From assembly GCF_018139145.2 (NCBI RefSeq), contig NC_059486.1, positions 8,122,001-8,186,000 on the forward strand: DNA of 64,000 nt. The letters run 5' to 3'. Below are positions 1-13,800 of the stretch, piece after piece; position 1 is the stretch's first letter, and each line of letters begins with the position of its first letter. The notes under the pieces were generated by a model. The model was not told the DNA's origin. It saw only the letters and a list, made by a program, of their open reading frames with translations, and did no database searches. The DNA comes from Gymnogyps californianus (taxonomy: Eukaryota; Chordata; Aves; Accipitriformes; Cathartidae). Position numbers and translations under genes: made by a program.

Positions 1-470
1 ATCATAAACTGGACAAACACCATAGAATAGTGGAGGATCTCTGGACGGTGTCCGAGTACTAATTTGTGAATCAACACATCCTGCTCCACACACGGGAGCC
101 GAACAGTTCATGTGCATCACAGCATCTTCTTCTGGAGGGTTCAGACCGACACAGTACCCAAAGTCTACCTCTTCAGAAACACTTCCATGACCGTTCTGAT
201 TCACTGCCGTAGTTTTCAAAACCTTTTGTGCTTCTGCCCGGCTGCTATCAGATGGGACATTTCCAGCAGCCTCCTCCGACAGAGCAGATCCTTTTTCCTC
301 CAACACTCCTTGCTGCTCCAACAATGCCTGAGCCAATTTTTTTTCAAAAATAAACCTAGTAGTTGAGGTAATGGGCCCACATTTCAGTCCTGCTCTTACA
401 ATTTCTTCTCTAAGCTCATCAGCGGTGAGCTGCTTCAATCGGGATAATATTGCATCCATTGTTATTTCAC
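1..470 (-). CDS. ANKLE2: ANKLE2 (LEM4) exon 2, with LEM domain; cut by window edge
   Basis: ANKLE2 is an ER and inner-nuclear-envelope LEM protein that brings PP2A to BAF (BANF1) for nuclear envelope reassembly after mitosis; this is known of the family. Read on the minus strand, the exon follows a CCTATAG acceptor (AG at 471-472) and is open for its whole length to base 1. It starts with two bases that complete a Gly codon begun in exon 1, giving GEITMDAILSRLK. The LEM domain covers about residues 87-135 and includes the conserved stretches EEIVRAGLKCGPITSTTRF and FEKKLAQALLEQ. An acidic spacer and the conserved NPPEED motif follow. The exon ends at the window edge inside a conserved FYGVCPVYD motif, which in human ANKLE2 precedes the Caulimovirus-VI-like and ankyrin regions. 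Those lie outside the window. Identification is from remembered family sequence and is strong. Confidence 0.95.
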
Positions 471-3400
471 CTATAGGAAAGGCAAAAAAGAGAGGAGATA
501 AACTGTAAATAACAACACAACTTTTTTTCTGCTATTTAAATGCTGTACTAAAGCCAAGGAAAAAGGTGTCTCATAACAATTTTTTGGATTCGGAATAGAT
601 TATCACAGTTGCAGACAAGACAAAATATTTTTCAACTCAACACATTAAAAACATTTTTAAGCTATCAGACTTATACCAAGAGTTTATTTCCTCTCCTCTT
701 GCAACCACCTGAAAGAGTATTTACAGCTTACATTTTATAGTTGTTTGTCCTTTTCAAATTTCTTTTGGAGTGAAAATTCAATCCAGAATAATTGTGCAGG
801 AAAATTTATGACAGGCTGAGAAATATTTGATTCCTGCCAAGACAGGCACAATCTGTGTATGTAATGGAATACAAGAACATGATGACTAGTGAGCCCCAGT
901 AAGAGATTCCGGTTAGGCAGCACCTACAGCTAAAAGCACAGCACTATTTCTATCATTTCCTTAAAAATTTCTAGCTGACCAAAGTATAAGGCATAAGTAC
1001 AATGCAGCAACCGGGGGAGTCTATCTCTGGCCATGATGCAAGGCTGGAACTATTTACACAACATGTTGTTTCCCAGCCCCTGCTTTGAGAGCAAACAGCC
1101 AGAAGACAAGAACAGCTGATCTTTTCAGATTTCCCTCTCCGACAAAGAGCGGGAGCTGGAAGAATTTCTCCATTTCCAAAGGAAAATCCTTCTCTCTGGT
1201 ATGATACTACAAGTTCCCCAGCTCACTTCCCTCTGTGTAATCCACACACTTACAGCTTCTGCACTGGTCAGCGAGAAGATACTAAAACCAACATGATGCC
1301 AATACAAATTTCTTGCTGTGAAAAACACAACTGAAAAATATAAAATTTGGGCAGCTCAAGAACATAAGAAGCTTTAAAATTATTTCATCAGATACTGCAT
1401 CCACATCTCCACAAAGGCTGTGACTTTTTCCTGCTGTACACTGTTCAGAAAAGACAGCTCTGGGATAGAAATGAGTAGGTTGTCGTATTCCTTCAGCTTG
1501 CTTTCACTCCCTCCTTAAATTGACCCTCCCTTCACCACCTAGCCATTTTATGGGTTACACTGGTTTGCATAGGCGTGTATGGCATTTTCAGTACCAATTC
1601 AAGCATGTTATTGCTAAGCAAAACGAAGAAGTAAAAAAGTCATCTGAAAGGTTGTATTGGCATGCCAAGACAAGAATCAGCAACTCAGCTAGGACTATTC
1701 CTTTCTCTTTATTTAAAGCAAAGGTTTTTATGGTGGGATTTTTTGCCTCCTCTGTAGGATGTGCTACTTTCTGTTGTTTAAACATTAGATTTTCAAATCA
1801 CTTTTTTCAACTTTATTTTCAATTCCAGGTTTCATCCTCAGTTTATGAAACTTAAGACTACCGGAACACACATTTGCAGGTTTTCCACATGAATTGATTT
1901 CTGTTTTTTCAATCATGCCATTTTTTGGAATAACACAACTCCTAATCTTACTCCATTAGAGACAAAGCCCAGGTATCTCCAGCCCAAATCTCCCAGGTAT
2001 GAAGTCAGTATTACCTGTAATTTTAAGTTAAATCGCCTCAAAAGCGCACTTGTGGATGCACGTGGCAGTATGAGAAACGTCCACAATTTATGAGCTCTTC
2101 TGCTTTATGAACAGGGTGCACAAGCAGTCCTTAACCCAAGTCAGAACATCCACTCTGATGGGCAAGAACCTTTGGGAAACTAATGCGAGGCTTGAACAGT
2201 GAATGGCTGCACCCTAACACAGCAGGGCTGCAGCGCTCTAAATGCTGGATTCTAATAAGTTAATTATTCATTTTGTCAGACTGTACAAACTCAGAAGTAA
2301 TTCCAAAATTGCATCTTCATCATAGACTTGCAGTATAGTCAAAGTCCCTTATTTCTCCACGTGTATTGCCAACAGGAGCATCACAAAATACAACAAAAAA
2401 ATAGACATGACAATTTTGCTTTTTAAATTACCCAAGGATTAAGCTGGTAAAGAACCAAAGTTTTCATATATTGAAAAAACCCAAACGCACACAGCAGTTT
2501 TCGTAACTTTTAGCAATAGTCAATATAGCCAAGAAAAATTTTCTCTGGAATCTGACTTCAAAACTATTACATTTCTAACACTAGGAAGGACTGCGGAAAA
2601 AGATGTTAATGTCAAACTTTAAGTAGGTTTTCAAGTATTATTACATCTTGATAGTTACGTGAGTTTGACGGTTGTTTTGAGGGCCATTTCCTTTGAGAGT
2701 TGTTTCTTTTTTCCGAATGTCCAATTTTAAACATCTTGTGGTTAGACAACATACCTCAGTCCCTGAGTATTTCACAAATATTAACTGGAACCTCACTGAA
2801 ATGATGGGAAATGAGAGTATTTCAGCTTAACCCCCCCCCGCCAAACTGTGGCAAAGCTGATGCTGCTGAGCTACCTCCCCAAAGTATTCTACTTCTGTTA
2901 TGATTCCCGAACCTCCAAGCAACCTCATTGTTACGATTATCTGACTTGCCCACAAGACTGCAAAGACAGATGTGAAAGACGTTCTCACTTATTTTTAATT
3001 CTTAATCACCTATTTTTTTTTTTAATAAATTTGATGCCATTATGTTTTAATCAAGGGATAAAACGTGGCCCAGAGGTCAATCAGAATATCAAAACTTGCT
3101 ATTCCAAGGATTTTCTTTTTGAGGTTGTATAACTGAAAAGATGAAAACTCAGAGGCAAGAAAGTTTATTGCAGAAACAACTCAATGAAAACACTTTAAAA
3201 GAGTCAACATGATATAATGCCTTAAAGAATTAACTCAGGAAATGCTCCTATTTTTAGGGTTCAGACTAAAGGTAAAAGCAGACTCTTGCATACGTATAAT
3301 CCATGTACACAGAGTATGCAGGCACACACAAAAATCTTTCTTCTTGGCTTGTAGTTAAGCAAAAAATGTCATGAAGGAGTGATTTCCCTGGTATCTTATG

Positions 3401-5189
3401 TTTTGATAGAACTTGCTGCCTAAAATTTTCTTCCTCGTCTATGTAAGAAAAAGTATTTATTTCACATGTCCATTACAACTTGGACACAACTAAATCAGAG
3501 AGTGAAATGACAAAGCAGACCAACAGTGAAGAAAGCAATCTTTGGTTTAAGATTTACTGTTACCACAAAGAGTTTTCTAAAATAAGCTTGCTGTGGAAAC
3601 AGGAAAAACATTGCTGGAATGACAACAGTCACTCAACTGTCAAAGAGATGATATTCAACTAACCTGCCAACTTCTTTCATGATAACATCTGTTTTCCTGT
3701 TCAGAAACAACAGGTTAGTTTCTCAAAGCAACATAGCTGTTTGAAATCCCATGGCAGTTAATTTATTACAGCAGTAGAGATTCATTGTTTTCATCAACAG
3801 TATGCTGAAATGCACACACACTTGCTTTCTCACACCGTGCAGCTCTTTCATAGCACATGTAATGCTCTTTCAAAAAAAATGTAATTGATTTTAAAGAATC
3901 CCAACATTTACTTAAAACAGAGAACTTTCATGAAATATGTTTGTGTTCTGACATTAAGCTTTCAGCTAACATGGATAAGCATTTATTAATTTTTAACCGC
4001 ATCACCTATTTTGATCTGTCCAAAACAAAAGGTGTGACTTGCAAACCTGAGAAATAGCAACTGCCTGTTTTAAGGTAATCCTTTGATTATCTGCCCCATG
4101 CAGGTGCAAAAGATGATTATTTGAACCTTAAAATGCATTTTATGTAACCTCAAATAATCCAGAGTACAGCCAGCACTGATGCAGCTACCTTTTCTAGTTT
4201 AGCACACAAGGTCTTGCAAGTTACCTTTAGTGGCTTTACAAATATGAATAACCGCTTTAACAACAAACGTATGTTCAAGGCTTCTTCCAAATCAACCAAA
4301 ATCTGGAGGAATGAGTAAAAGTTGTATTTTCCCTTGCCTTACTGCATCAGTATGAAACAGCAGAATCTGTTTCCAAAAAAACTAAGACTAGTACCAAAAG
4401 AGAATGAACGACTGACTTTTAGGGATAGCAATATTGCTTTATTCCACTACTCATTAAATCCTTCAGTAAATGAGCAATGTAAGAAAACAGACTTCTTTTT
4501 TTTTTCTTTTCTTTTCGAGACAGGAATTAAATGAGACACACATCCTGCCGTCGGCTATATTTTGGCTGCTAGGATTTGCACATGGCAGAATAATCGTGGG
4601 TATGCAATCGGGTATTTGGTCTATACCGCCTGTTGCCAAATTAGCCAACAGTTATGAACTACGTGGCAGAAGGAGAACTGCAAAAGAAACTCGGAATAAG
4701 CTACGGGAAAGCCAGGACAAAAGGAAGGGAGAATAAAAAAGGACGACTTCTCAGGAACGAGAAACGTACATGTATTTCTAGAGCTAGTAAGGGAAGGCAG
4801 GCTCGGTGCGGGAGAGGATTTAGATAGCAGAGAGCAAGACCAGGGACGCGTGAGAAGGGTGGAGCAGGCACCAGCCGACCCTGCCGCCGCAAGCAGGGCA
4901 GAGGCATGCGACGCCAACGGACGGCAGCGCCGCGGACCGCCCGCGACAAAGAGGGAACGGGGGGCGGCGGGCGCCGCAGGGCCGCGCTGGCGGGGCCGGG
5001 GGCCAGGCGGGGCCGGCGGGCGGGCGCCCCCGAGCTCCGCCCGCAGCAGAAGATCCCCGGGGCCGCGGCGGCAGAAGGGCGAGAGGCCGCGCGGCCGCAG
5101 GCCTCCCCGGGCGGTGCCCGCTGCCCAGCCGGCTCTCCCGCGGAGCGAGAGGCAGCGCCACCCCCGCCCGCCTCCCCCGAGTCTCTCAC
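471..5189 (-). other. ANKLE2: ANKLE2 intron 1
   Basis: This 4.7-kb AT-rich intron has a GT donor at 5189-5188 and an AG acceptor at 472-471. I looked for coding exons on both strands and found none. The longer open frames (for example 1520-1855 plus and 2848-3132 plus) have no recognisable protein content and no matching splice sites. I recognise no transposable element. Short homopolymers (C run near 2830, T run near 3010, T run near 4495) are the only simple repeats. Confidence 0.8.
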
Positions 5190-5680
5190 CTGGGCGGCTC
5201 CCGCTGCAGCGCCGGCTCCGCGCAGAGAGCGGCGCCGAGGAGGAGAGGGGCGCCGGGGAGGAGATGGCCGCCGCCGGCGCCCCGCGGCCGCCCGGCCTCC
5301 TCTCCAGCAGCCGCAGCAGCCAGCCCACGGCGCCGATGACCGCGCAGGCGGCCAAGAGCTCCCAGCCCGGCCAGCGGCCCCAGCCAGCTCCCCACAGGGA
5401 GCCCCAGCCCCCGGCGGCCCCGACCCACCGCTCCATGCCCCGGCCCGCGTCCCGCCCGCCGCACGCAGACACTCCCCGCACGCCCTTCGGGGACGGTACC
5501 TCAGCGGCCTCCCGGCTTCCGTCTCTCCTCCTCCTCCTCCCGCCCCGCCCTGCCCCGCCAGGCCCCCTCCCCGCGAGACGCCGGGCCTGCCCGACCCGCT
5601 GCCTGACAGAAAAGCACGCCGAGCCGCCTCTCCCTCCTGGCGTGCGGCCCAGTGCCTGGTAGGGAGCGGAGTTCTTGCAG
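4850..5680. promoter_or_regulatory. ANKLE2: ANKLE2 CpG-island promoter
   Basis: A very GC- and CpG-rich block covers ANKLE2 exon 1, the start of intron 1 and about 250 bp upstream of the ATG. Its CpG density contrasts sharply with the AT-rich flanks. I see no TATA box in the expected place for minus-strand transcription, as is usual for a dispersed CpG-island promoter. Long open frames on both strands here result from low stop-codon density. The exact start site cannot be read from sequence. Confidence 0.75.
5190..5436 (-). CDS. ANKLE2: ANKLE2 exon 1: start codon and N-terminal membrane anchor
   Basis: The minus-strand ATG at 5436 lies in a good Kozak context (GGGGCATGG) and opens 82 codons plus one base. 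The exon ends at a consensus donor, CCCAG then GTGAGAG, at 5190/5189. Its phase 1 matches exon 2 exactly. The product begins MERWVGAAGGWGSLWG and has one hydrophobic segment, about residues 26-43 (ELLAACAVIGAVGWLLRLL), followed by basic ERR. This is the N-terminal ER/nuclear-envelope anchor of ANKLE2. A Gly/Ala/Ser/Pro-rich linker follows. The frame is open upstream to 5481 but has no in-frame ATG there, so 5436 is the start. The exon is embedded in a CpG island. Confidence 0.92.
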
Positions 5681-6604
5681 CTTACCTCAGTACGGCCTTT
5701 TGCCGATGAAGGTTGTCTGCAGTGAAAAAGCGGCTTTCAGCTGGACTCCGAATAGGTGGTTAGGAGTCTCGACTGCTACTGTACAGAGAGATGCTTTAAA
5801 GAATGCAGGACTCGACAATTTCCCAGTACCCCCCCCCCCCCAAAGTATAGATATGTATATTTACAACTTACAGTGTTTATCGAGATTCAAAATTTCTGTT
5901 TACAGGGCAGAAAAAGGCTAGGTACTGTAAGCGTGATACTTCAGAAAGCTCAAACTCAAAATGCTGCCGCAGTCTCGGATAAGCTGGCAGAGATGGAAAA
6001 ACATGAAGAAGGAAGCCCCTAGTGCATTAGAAGGAAACAAGTCCATTCACAGATTTAGACTAGTCATCCCATTAGGTATAACATCACTACCTTACGGTAC
6101 AGCTACTTGCACCATAAGCAAACCGGTCAGTTGCTGGTTTAAATGACAAGACAAAATGGCAGGCCTTCAAGCAGAAGTTGACAACATCCCTTTAACTCAC
6201 GCTGTTTAATATTACAAGCAAGGTACAGTAATTTCTCTCCTCATCATTGCAATTAGCTAATTTAGAATCAAGATGACATTTCTGCATTCTTCCATTTTGT
6301 ACACTCAAACTTCAGATGTTGGCAAATTCAGACCAAGGGAGAGAACACTTACTGTGTTTCTTTCCTGACATGTTCAGCAAACTGAGAAAAAGTAAATGTA
6401 ATGGAAATACAAGCACAGTCAATTTTAGATGTGTTAAAAATCAGTGAGAAATTAATACGCAATAACGTAGTCTTTCAAAATAGGGTGGGGTTTTTTTCCT
6501 TAAAGGTGGCTATACAGCACGTTCAGAATCCTAAACATAAAAATTACTGTCCAAAACCAGAGAAGATAATATCAATTTCTCTCTAAAAGTAGAAACAACA
6601 TGGA
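5681..6604. other. GOLGA3-ANKLE2 intergenic spacer
   Basis: This short spacer lies between the ANKLE2 CpG island and the predicted GOLGA3 poly(A) site, with both genes on the minus strand. It contains a run of 13 C at 5829-5841. Open frames of 60-90 codons show no recognisable protein. I see no further gene. Confidence 0.65.
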
Positions 6605-9600
6605 GCCCTTTACCAAAAATAGTTTATTGCACAAAACTTTTAAAGGAATTCCTATGCACATTGTTTTTATAATCAACATGCTTTGTATGATCATAAACAT
6701 TAATTGTACATAGTGTAACTCCTCCATCCCCTGGTTATCCACTCAAGAACATGACATGATTAACTTCTATCTTTACAAATACAGCCTAAGCAGACATTAC
6801 TGAATGTCATGTATAAAACATAACAATATTTCATTTACAATATCCAGAACATCTTTCCCTCCCCTAGAAATCTGTGCATCTGTATTGGAAATTAGGCTGC
6901 CCTACTGCCAAAGACTGAAGTGTTACACATTGGTAGGAGACACGAGTGCTCAGATGACAGCTGATGAGCATTAGTAATTACTTTGGACTGTAATTGCTTT
7001 CACATGAAAATATTTAAAGGCTCTGGTCACAGCAAATTACATGCAACTATTCACACTTCCCTGGCAAAGTTAATAAAACATACGTCACAAGCTTTTGCAT
7101 CACCAGTAGTGAATTTGTCATCTTTAAGTTAAATTTATATTGATAATACTATCTGTCCCCAGTGCACCTTTAATGTTGTCATAGCTAACAGTAAAACACC
7201 CATGCCACTGCAGTTCACTCCCCTAAGGAGGAATAACTAATCCATGAAAATATGAGCACTAGAACTTTCATTTTGGATATTACTCTACTCTTTACATATG
7301 TGAAATTCTCATAGATTTCAGCTAGGATATTGCCTGAATAAACAGTATGGGATCAGATCCTCCCATTGCATGAGTGGATAAGGGGCTCAGCTGATCCCAA
7401 TACAGTGCACAAATATTTCCAAGAAATCTGGAAGACAATAGAATGGAGCATTATGCAATGTTCAGCAACACCAGAGACTCAGTAACTAACATTTTTTTCC
7501 ATTACAGGATTTGCTGGTTTTTTGTTGTGTTTTTGTTTGGTTTTTTAAATGCACAATTATTCAAGAGTCCTTAAAAACCCAACAGCATCTGAGAAAGTAA
7601 TGCTGCAGCATTTACCAACTTTCATCACTGGGGAAACATTCTCACATTACAGTGACATTTCTCCTTCATTAACAAGACTCTCTTTAGTAGGTAGCAACCA
7701 CTGAAGAAAGAGACACAGAAAATACATTCTATTGCAGTGCTTGAAAAAAGGGGAAAAAAAAAAAAATCTTTACGGGATTATTCTTCAGATTTTCCTCTGA
7801 TGTATTTGGCAGTGCTGTGACAGGCAGAGGGGAGGCAGTTTTCATTCCTACAACTAGTTTGTTTTATTGCCTAGACAGCAGAGACCAGAAGCTTTGTAGA
7901 GCGAGCATGCTCAGCCTCAGGGTGAGGCTTTTTAATAAAACAACAACTATTTCTCTGGATAATTAAGAAACATAGCTGATGAGTTTCGAAGAAAAGCCCT
8001 TGCTTTTATCACATGCTGCATGCTCCTTCTAGAAGGCTTCCCAGTGACTTCTGTAACTTAATTGACTTAGTACGTACTCTCACGAGATTTAGACCCTCAA
8101 GCCTGACCGTCTGTCCTTCATTTGAGTAAATGGCACGGTGCTTCTGTTTATAGAAAAAACACATGGTGAATATAAAATGAAAATACCTAGTGTCCAGGTA
8201 CTTTCAGAGAGAGACAGGTGGGTCAGTGTGGAAATCTAATCTGAGCACTTCGTAACAGCTCCCTCATCTTTAAAAGGAAAAACACACATCTAAGACTACT
8301 CGATTGTGTAAGCTCAGATGTCTTTATAAGGAGCTAGTGAGAAAATGCAGCACTGCACTGAAAACAATGCAGTATGAGTATTGATATAAAAAGAAGAGGA
8401 GGGCAGACTATGAAGGTTTCTAACAACTCTGGCTTCTTTGATACCAGATAAAACCTTTATCCAACTGTTGCCAAACTTAGATTAAAACGTAATGGATTCT
8501 TAACTGTAGGCAATGTATTTACTAAAATGAACAGCAACATTAACACTGCACAAGTGTTATTTTATTTAAAATCCTAAACATTTGATAACTTTTTTGTAGT
8601 GAATATATTATTCATTATGTAGTTTTAATTTTGTTCTTTAACAATACTGCGTACTTTTTTTCTTCTTTGAGCTTAATATACAGGCAACTTCAAGAACATG
8701 ACAGCAGTGAGCTAATCAGTACCATTTACTCTGCAAAGTAGACTGCAGCAGTATGCAGACATTAACATGTCTAAGCTAGTCTGTAAAGCTTTTGACTTTT
8801 CTTTGAATTGTTTGGTAATTCTGTATGATGGGCAACCTTGACTTTTAGCATCACTTGACTCTGATCCCAACAAAATGTAAGTTAAAATCCAGTAGCTGAG
8901 GGGCATGAAACCAGGCAGTATAGACACTTTAGGTGCAAAGTGTTCAACTGGACTAGAGCTTGAATTGGTAATTATGAGAAATCAGACTTTGGAAAAATAC
9001 AGATGGGTTTGGGTTTTCTGTTTGTTTATTACTTGGCTTATTTTTTGCCTTACTGCTAAGCAAACTGCAATCATTTTCTGCCCCCCCAAACAACCAAACC
9101 CATCCAAAAGCAGCAACAGTCTCTTTGGAAAAATACATGAAGTAGAATTTTTGTTTTTTTTCCCCCAGCCGCTTAATCTACTTGTACTTATTAGATTTAT
9201 TTTTTTTAAACGCCAAACTATAGTGGATATAATTGACCTGTTTTCTTTACGTTCTAAAGACAAAAACATGCTAGTACATGAGTTGCCACTAAATCTTCCA
9301 AATAATCTGTCACGTATATTTTCATTTGTACTTTAGCACTTAGCACATTAGGCTACATTCAGTACCTCCACACTGAATTTTTGAATGAGGAGAGGGCGGG
9401 CTTATCGCTGCACTAGGAGCCACGTGGAGCAACGGGACCAAAAGGTGAAGGAATCTAAAGTGGGCTGCTTCAATAACAATCTAGTCAAGATGCTCTGCAG
9501 AGAGGCTGCCACAGTACCAACATTTCCATTCATGGTGGACACCTTGTAATAAAGGGTGCAAAAAGTAGGGGAAGTGTGTGGGAGAAGATAAAGCTAATAA

Positions 9601-10690
9601 AAATAATAATTTTATAGGCATTATAGTTTTGTCTTTAAAAATAATCACATTTCTAAAAGCTCTGGCTTTAGGGGCTAATTTCCCTAAGCCATTTGTACAG
9701 TATGGCAAAAAACGGCCAACTTAAATGTAACATTAAAACAATGACAGTAACAAAAAAACCTCATGTCAGCCTTAACTTACAGTATATAAGCATATTAAAA
9801 CAGATATTCAAAGTCAGGAAATTATGATTTTTTTCTTTTATATATACATATTACACGCATACCTTTTTCAAGGGTGTCTACTTCAAAAGTTGAACTAAAA
9901 AGGTGCAAGAAGTGTTTGTGCAGTGAAGCAAAGCTCCCTACTGGCCTGCGACTGTAAGAGAAAAACTGATACTTCAGAAAACATCCCAGGCAAATCTGCC
10001 AGAGATACATACTGGTCTGCATTGCTTGTCTTTACAGTCTTGTTTCTTTTGCTATAGGTCAGAGGTCATCTTCATAACTAGAAATGGCTTCAAATGAAAT
10101 TTTTTTCTTTAAATACAGATATCTGTAATCTGAATTTCAAGAATAAGAGATTATAGGAGGGAGGAGAGAGATGCTCAGAATATCCAGTTCTCAACCACTG
10201 CTAATGGCTGAACATGAGCAGAACTTATTTTTCCCTGTGATTTGGATACAACCGAAGATGGGGAAAAACACCACCACCACCACCCCCCCAATTAAAAAAG
10301 CCCACACCAAACCCCAGATGTTACATAATTAACAGTCATTCCTTAACAAACTCACCCAGATTGAACAAATACAGACCTGGAACCAGATGCTCCTCTTGAC
10401 CTCATTTTAAACCTTCATCTGAATCTCTTACTAAAGCCCAAAATGAGCTAGATTTACCCCTTGGCAGTCCCCTACATGACAGAATTATTATGGTAAGGTT
10501 TCAAACAAACCCTAGGAATAGCATGTTCTGCATTTAATATTACACCAGTTTCTCAAAACCATGCCCTTTGCTTCTACAAGCAAAAGCACAACTCTGAACA
10601 CCATTTTAAAAAATGAAATAAATAAATAATTGTGATAAAGATTTGTTTACATACTTAAAACAATAGGAAGAAAGACAACTGATAAGGAGG
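6605..10690 (-). other. GOLGA3: GOLGA3 3' untranslated region
   Basis: This is minus-strand sequence following the GOLGA3 stop codon, about 4.1 kb long. It has no coding potential and ends at a canonical poly(A) signal near 6625. Further AATAAA hexamers on the minus strand, such as those near 8573 and 9027, could give shorter isoforms. It is rich in A and T runs. The downstream limit is inferred from the last hexamer before the ANKLE2 spacer, not from transcript data. Confidence 0.7.
6623..6628 (-). terminator. GOLGA3: GOLGA3 poly(A) signal AATAAA
   Basis: The plus strand reads TTTATT, so the minus strand carries AATAAA in the context GTGCAATAAAC. Downstream on the minus strand a U/GU-rich stretch (TGTTGTTTCTACTTTT, about 6585-6601) is well placed as the cleavage-stimulation element. 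Cleavage is predicted around 6600-6612. Confidence 0.65.
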
Positions 10691-10898
10691 TTATAGTGTC
10701 AAGGCTTCCTTGTCACTAACACTACAATTCTGTTTCTTCTCGTCTACAGTAGGAATCTCCTCCTGGTCTGATGGAGTTGCAGGACTGGTAGAGGTAAGGT
10801 CCATTAGCTGACCCTCAATCTGAGTCCACGAAGACATTGATTCATGTACTGTAATGGTGTGTTCCTCCATCTGACGCTGCAGGCTGTCCATTTCTTGC
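10691..10898 (-). CDS. GOLGA3: GOLGA3 coding exon 23 (C-terminus and stop)
   Basis: The acceptor is TTTCAAAAG with AG at 10900-10899. The exon supplies one base to a Lys codon, then QEMDSLQRQMEEH, the conserved final helix, then HESMSSWTQIEGQL and a divergent acidic tail ending DKEALTL before the stop at 10693-10691. The upstream intron of about 1.0 kb (10899-11903) holds nothing I recognise. Confidence 0.92.
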
Positions 10899-13800
10899 CT
10901 TTTGAAAGTATTGAGAACAAAAAAGCAAAAATTAACAAGCAGAAAGCTAACTGCTAAATGCAAGATCAGAAAATTACTTCCCTGATTCTTGATACCTACT
11001 CCAAGACTATCTAAGCTATAGCTCTGTACAAGAGAAAGAAGTCTACAGGAAGCTTAGGAATTGTCTTTCTTTAATTTAAGAGCAAAACAAATACAATATG
11101 CTTAATTCAAAAATAAGGGCCAACAATGCAGCAGCTCCTTTGCTGCACATACTCATTGCCAGGGATGATGCAGCACTGTTTCCTCAGTAAAGGCACTCAG
11201 TGACTGTAACCTGATGAACGTGGTACTCTTGCAGGTATAAAAGACAGCATGGGAGGTAGAGGTGAGGAAAGCAGCACAGAAAAATAACTAGATAAACACA
11301 TTATGACTTTAGTCAGACACCAACTTAGCAAAGTGACTAGTCTGGTAGTACAGGATCACAGAACGTTATCACAGGCTCACTCCCATCAAACATCAACTGA
11401 GGTGGTAAGAGCAGCTCAGTTCTCCTAATAACCTGAACTCCCCGTCTTCCTGAAGTTGTAGCTTTCCCGCTCAGAATCTGATGTGCAACCTTGTAAGGGA
11501 AGATATGAAAACGTATTTTTGGCAGAATGAACTTCCTCTGTAGAGATTTCTTCTTAACACACTGCCTGGGCTCCTATCACGAGCAGCCTTTCTGACGCTG
11601 TGAAGAGACTGAAAGACCAGCTTTTCCACCAGCAAGAACAACTAGAAATAGCTGTTTCTGGTTTGTTCTGCTGTGTACGATATAGGATGGGCATTTTGTC
11701 TAGTTTATTGTAAAGGCTTCTTTCCCTATTTCATTACCATATAAGCAAGCACTTACAATGACAGAACATCCTACTGTCCTAAATATAGTCCCAATAAGAG
11801 GAAAAGAATTCATTTTACAAGTCCTTTTTTCCTTATACTGGCAGCTGGTTTCCTGGAAACATTTTTAAGATTATTTAATATGGTTGAAAATAACAGGTCA
11901 TACTTTAATTGCCGGAGACAGCTGTTCAGATTTTTTAAAGGCTCCTTGCTCACAGCTGTTGATGGTTTCAACAGTTCTTCCAGCAAGGCAGCAGGCACTG
12001 GACAATCAGGAATCTTGACTGGAGTCACAGGATTTGAAGAGTTATTCTCTCCTTTCAGTTCCTTCCTCTGGGTAGAGGAAAAAAAGAAGAGCCAGAAATA
12101 CAATTAAGTTATTTCATCAATGTCATTTTTACCACATAGAAAGAGTCTCATATCACACTACTGGTACGTATCTGCATTATAGAGCAGGAATCAGAAGCAC
12201 ATTCATGTTAAGTCTCATGGGTCACAAGCAAAAGTTCCTAACCTAATGTCATCTGCTAGCCATGCTCGTAAGTAAACAAACAGCATCTAGAAGGACCTAC
12301 TCAAGAACTCACCCTACTAAAGAAATAAAACAGGAAGGATTTAAAGCAAATTACTTGGATGTTCACAACAAATTTTAGTAACAACAAATTTTAGTAACAT
12401 TCTTTCAGTATAGTTAAGAGAACAATTCAGAAAAAAAAAAACCAGTTCAGTACAATCAAAGAAATCCTTTTGGAAATTCTAGAACCTGCACGATGAGGTA
12501 TCAGGACCAATGTTTAAAAGAATGAAATGGAGGCTTCCATACGAAATTCTGTCTCACTAAGTGAGAGAATTACTTCAGGGAGGGAAAGAGCAAGAGATCT
12601 ACTATTACTGCATTTTCTGTGTACATCATAGCATTGATGTAGCATCATAGCACTGTACATCATACGTTGATGCAGCAAATCAGAAAACTCAAGGAAACCA
12701 CTAATAGTTACCTTTTGAAATTGTGGAAGCATGAAAAACTAGACAGTATGGAGGGGACAGACACATGAACATTAAGGAGGTATTAACTATAAGAAGGTAT
12801 TAACTCCATATTTGCCCATGATTCATTATTTAAGTGCTACCTTTTTTGCTTTATTATTATAAGTCAAGATGTAAATGTAAGACAATATGCTAAACACAAA
12901 GATTTTGGAAGTAAAAGGTGGGAAGTCAAGATCAGTACAGTTACTTTTGCCTGCAAATCTTCCTGTATTTATCATTTAAATATCAGAACATCAGTAAGTC
13001 TGTATCACAGGCAGGCATTTCAGTTCAGAGTTTTCACCAGGTTTCCTGCAGTGGAGTATTTTCCGGTACTTTAATTTAAGAGCATGAGCGGCGTATTTTC
13101 CAGTACCCTACAACATGTATTCTTCCTATTTAAATACCTTCTTCATCTTGCCATGCTTCAGGTCCAACTTCAGTTGCTGGTTCTGCTGCAGCAGCGACTT
13201 CATGCTGTTCTTCAGTTCAGTCACTTTAGCCTGCAGCATAAACTTATCCTTCTGAGTCACTGACAGGTTTTCCCTCACCATTTCCAACTCAGTCTTGATA
13301 TTCTAAATGGGAAAAGAAGAGAATCAATGTGATACAGGGAAATGGTACAAAAATTCCAGTCAACTAATGTTTTTATAATTTTTTTCAGTTTCCAGGGGAA
13401 ACTAGAAAAAGAAACAACACATAACACTGCTATTTGAAAGCAATTTGCCCTGGCAGAAAACCAGAAAGTAGATAAAAAAAAGTCAGTAGCCTACTTTAAT
13501 GGCATAAGGTCAAGGAAATAAGAAGCTAACAGCACAGTCAAAGTAAAACTCAGAAGAGTAAAGACACTGCAAAACATATAGTGAATAAGTTTTTATGAAT
13601 AAAAATCTACTTTAAAAAAAAGTATCAGAAACATATAAGTATGCTTTTAAACAATAAACATAGTTTTAGTTATCCCCCTACAGCAATACCAGTTATCCAT
13701 CAGATTCTCCACCAGCTAGATTAAATACCTGCAAGACAACTTGTATCCCTTCTAACTCCTTGTGGCTGCGCTGTTCACTCATATCCAACTGCTGCTTAAG

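Noticed and set aside
4621..5662. Frames of 267-270 codons on the plus strand and the full 286-codon minus frame at the ANKLE2 CpG island
   Set aside because: Only 5190-5436 of the minus frame is coding; the rest is past the donor or before the ATG, and the plus frames are shadows.
11350..11400. Possible start of another CR1 or SINE (GGATCACAGAACGTTATCACAGG)
   Set aside because: The following bases lack the expected GGTTGGAAGGGACC continuation of an inverted CR1 end.
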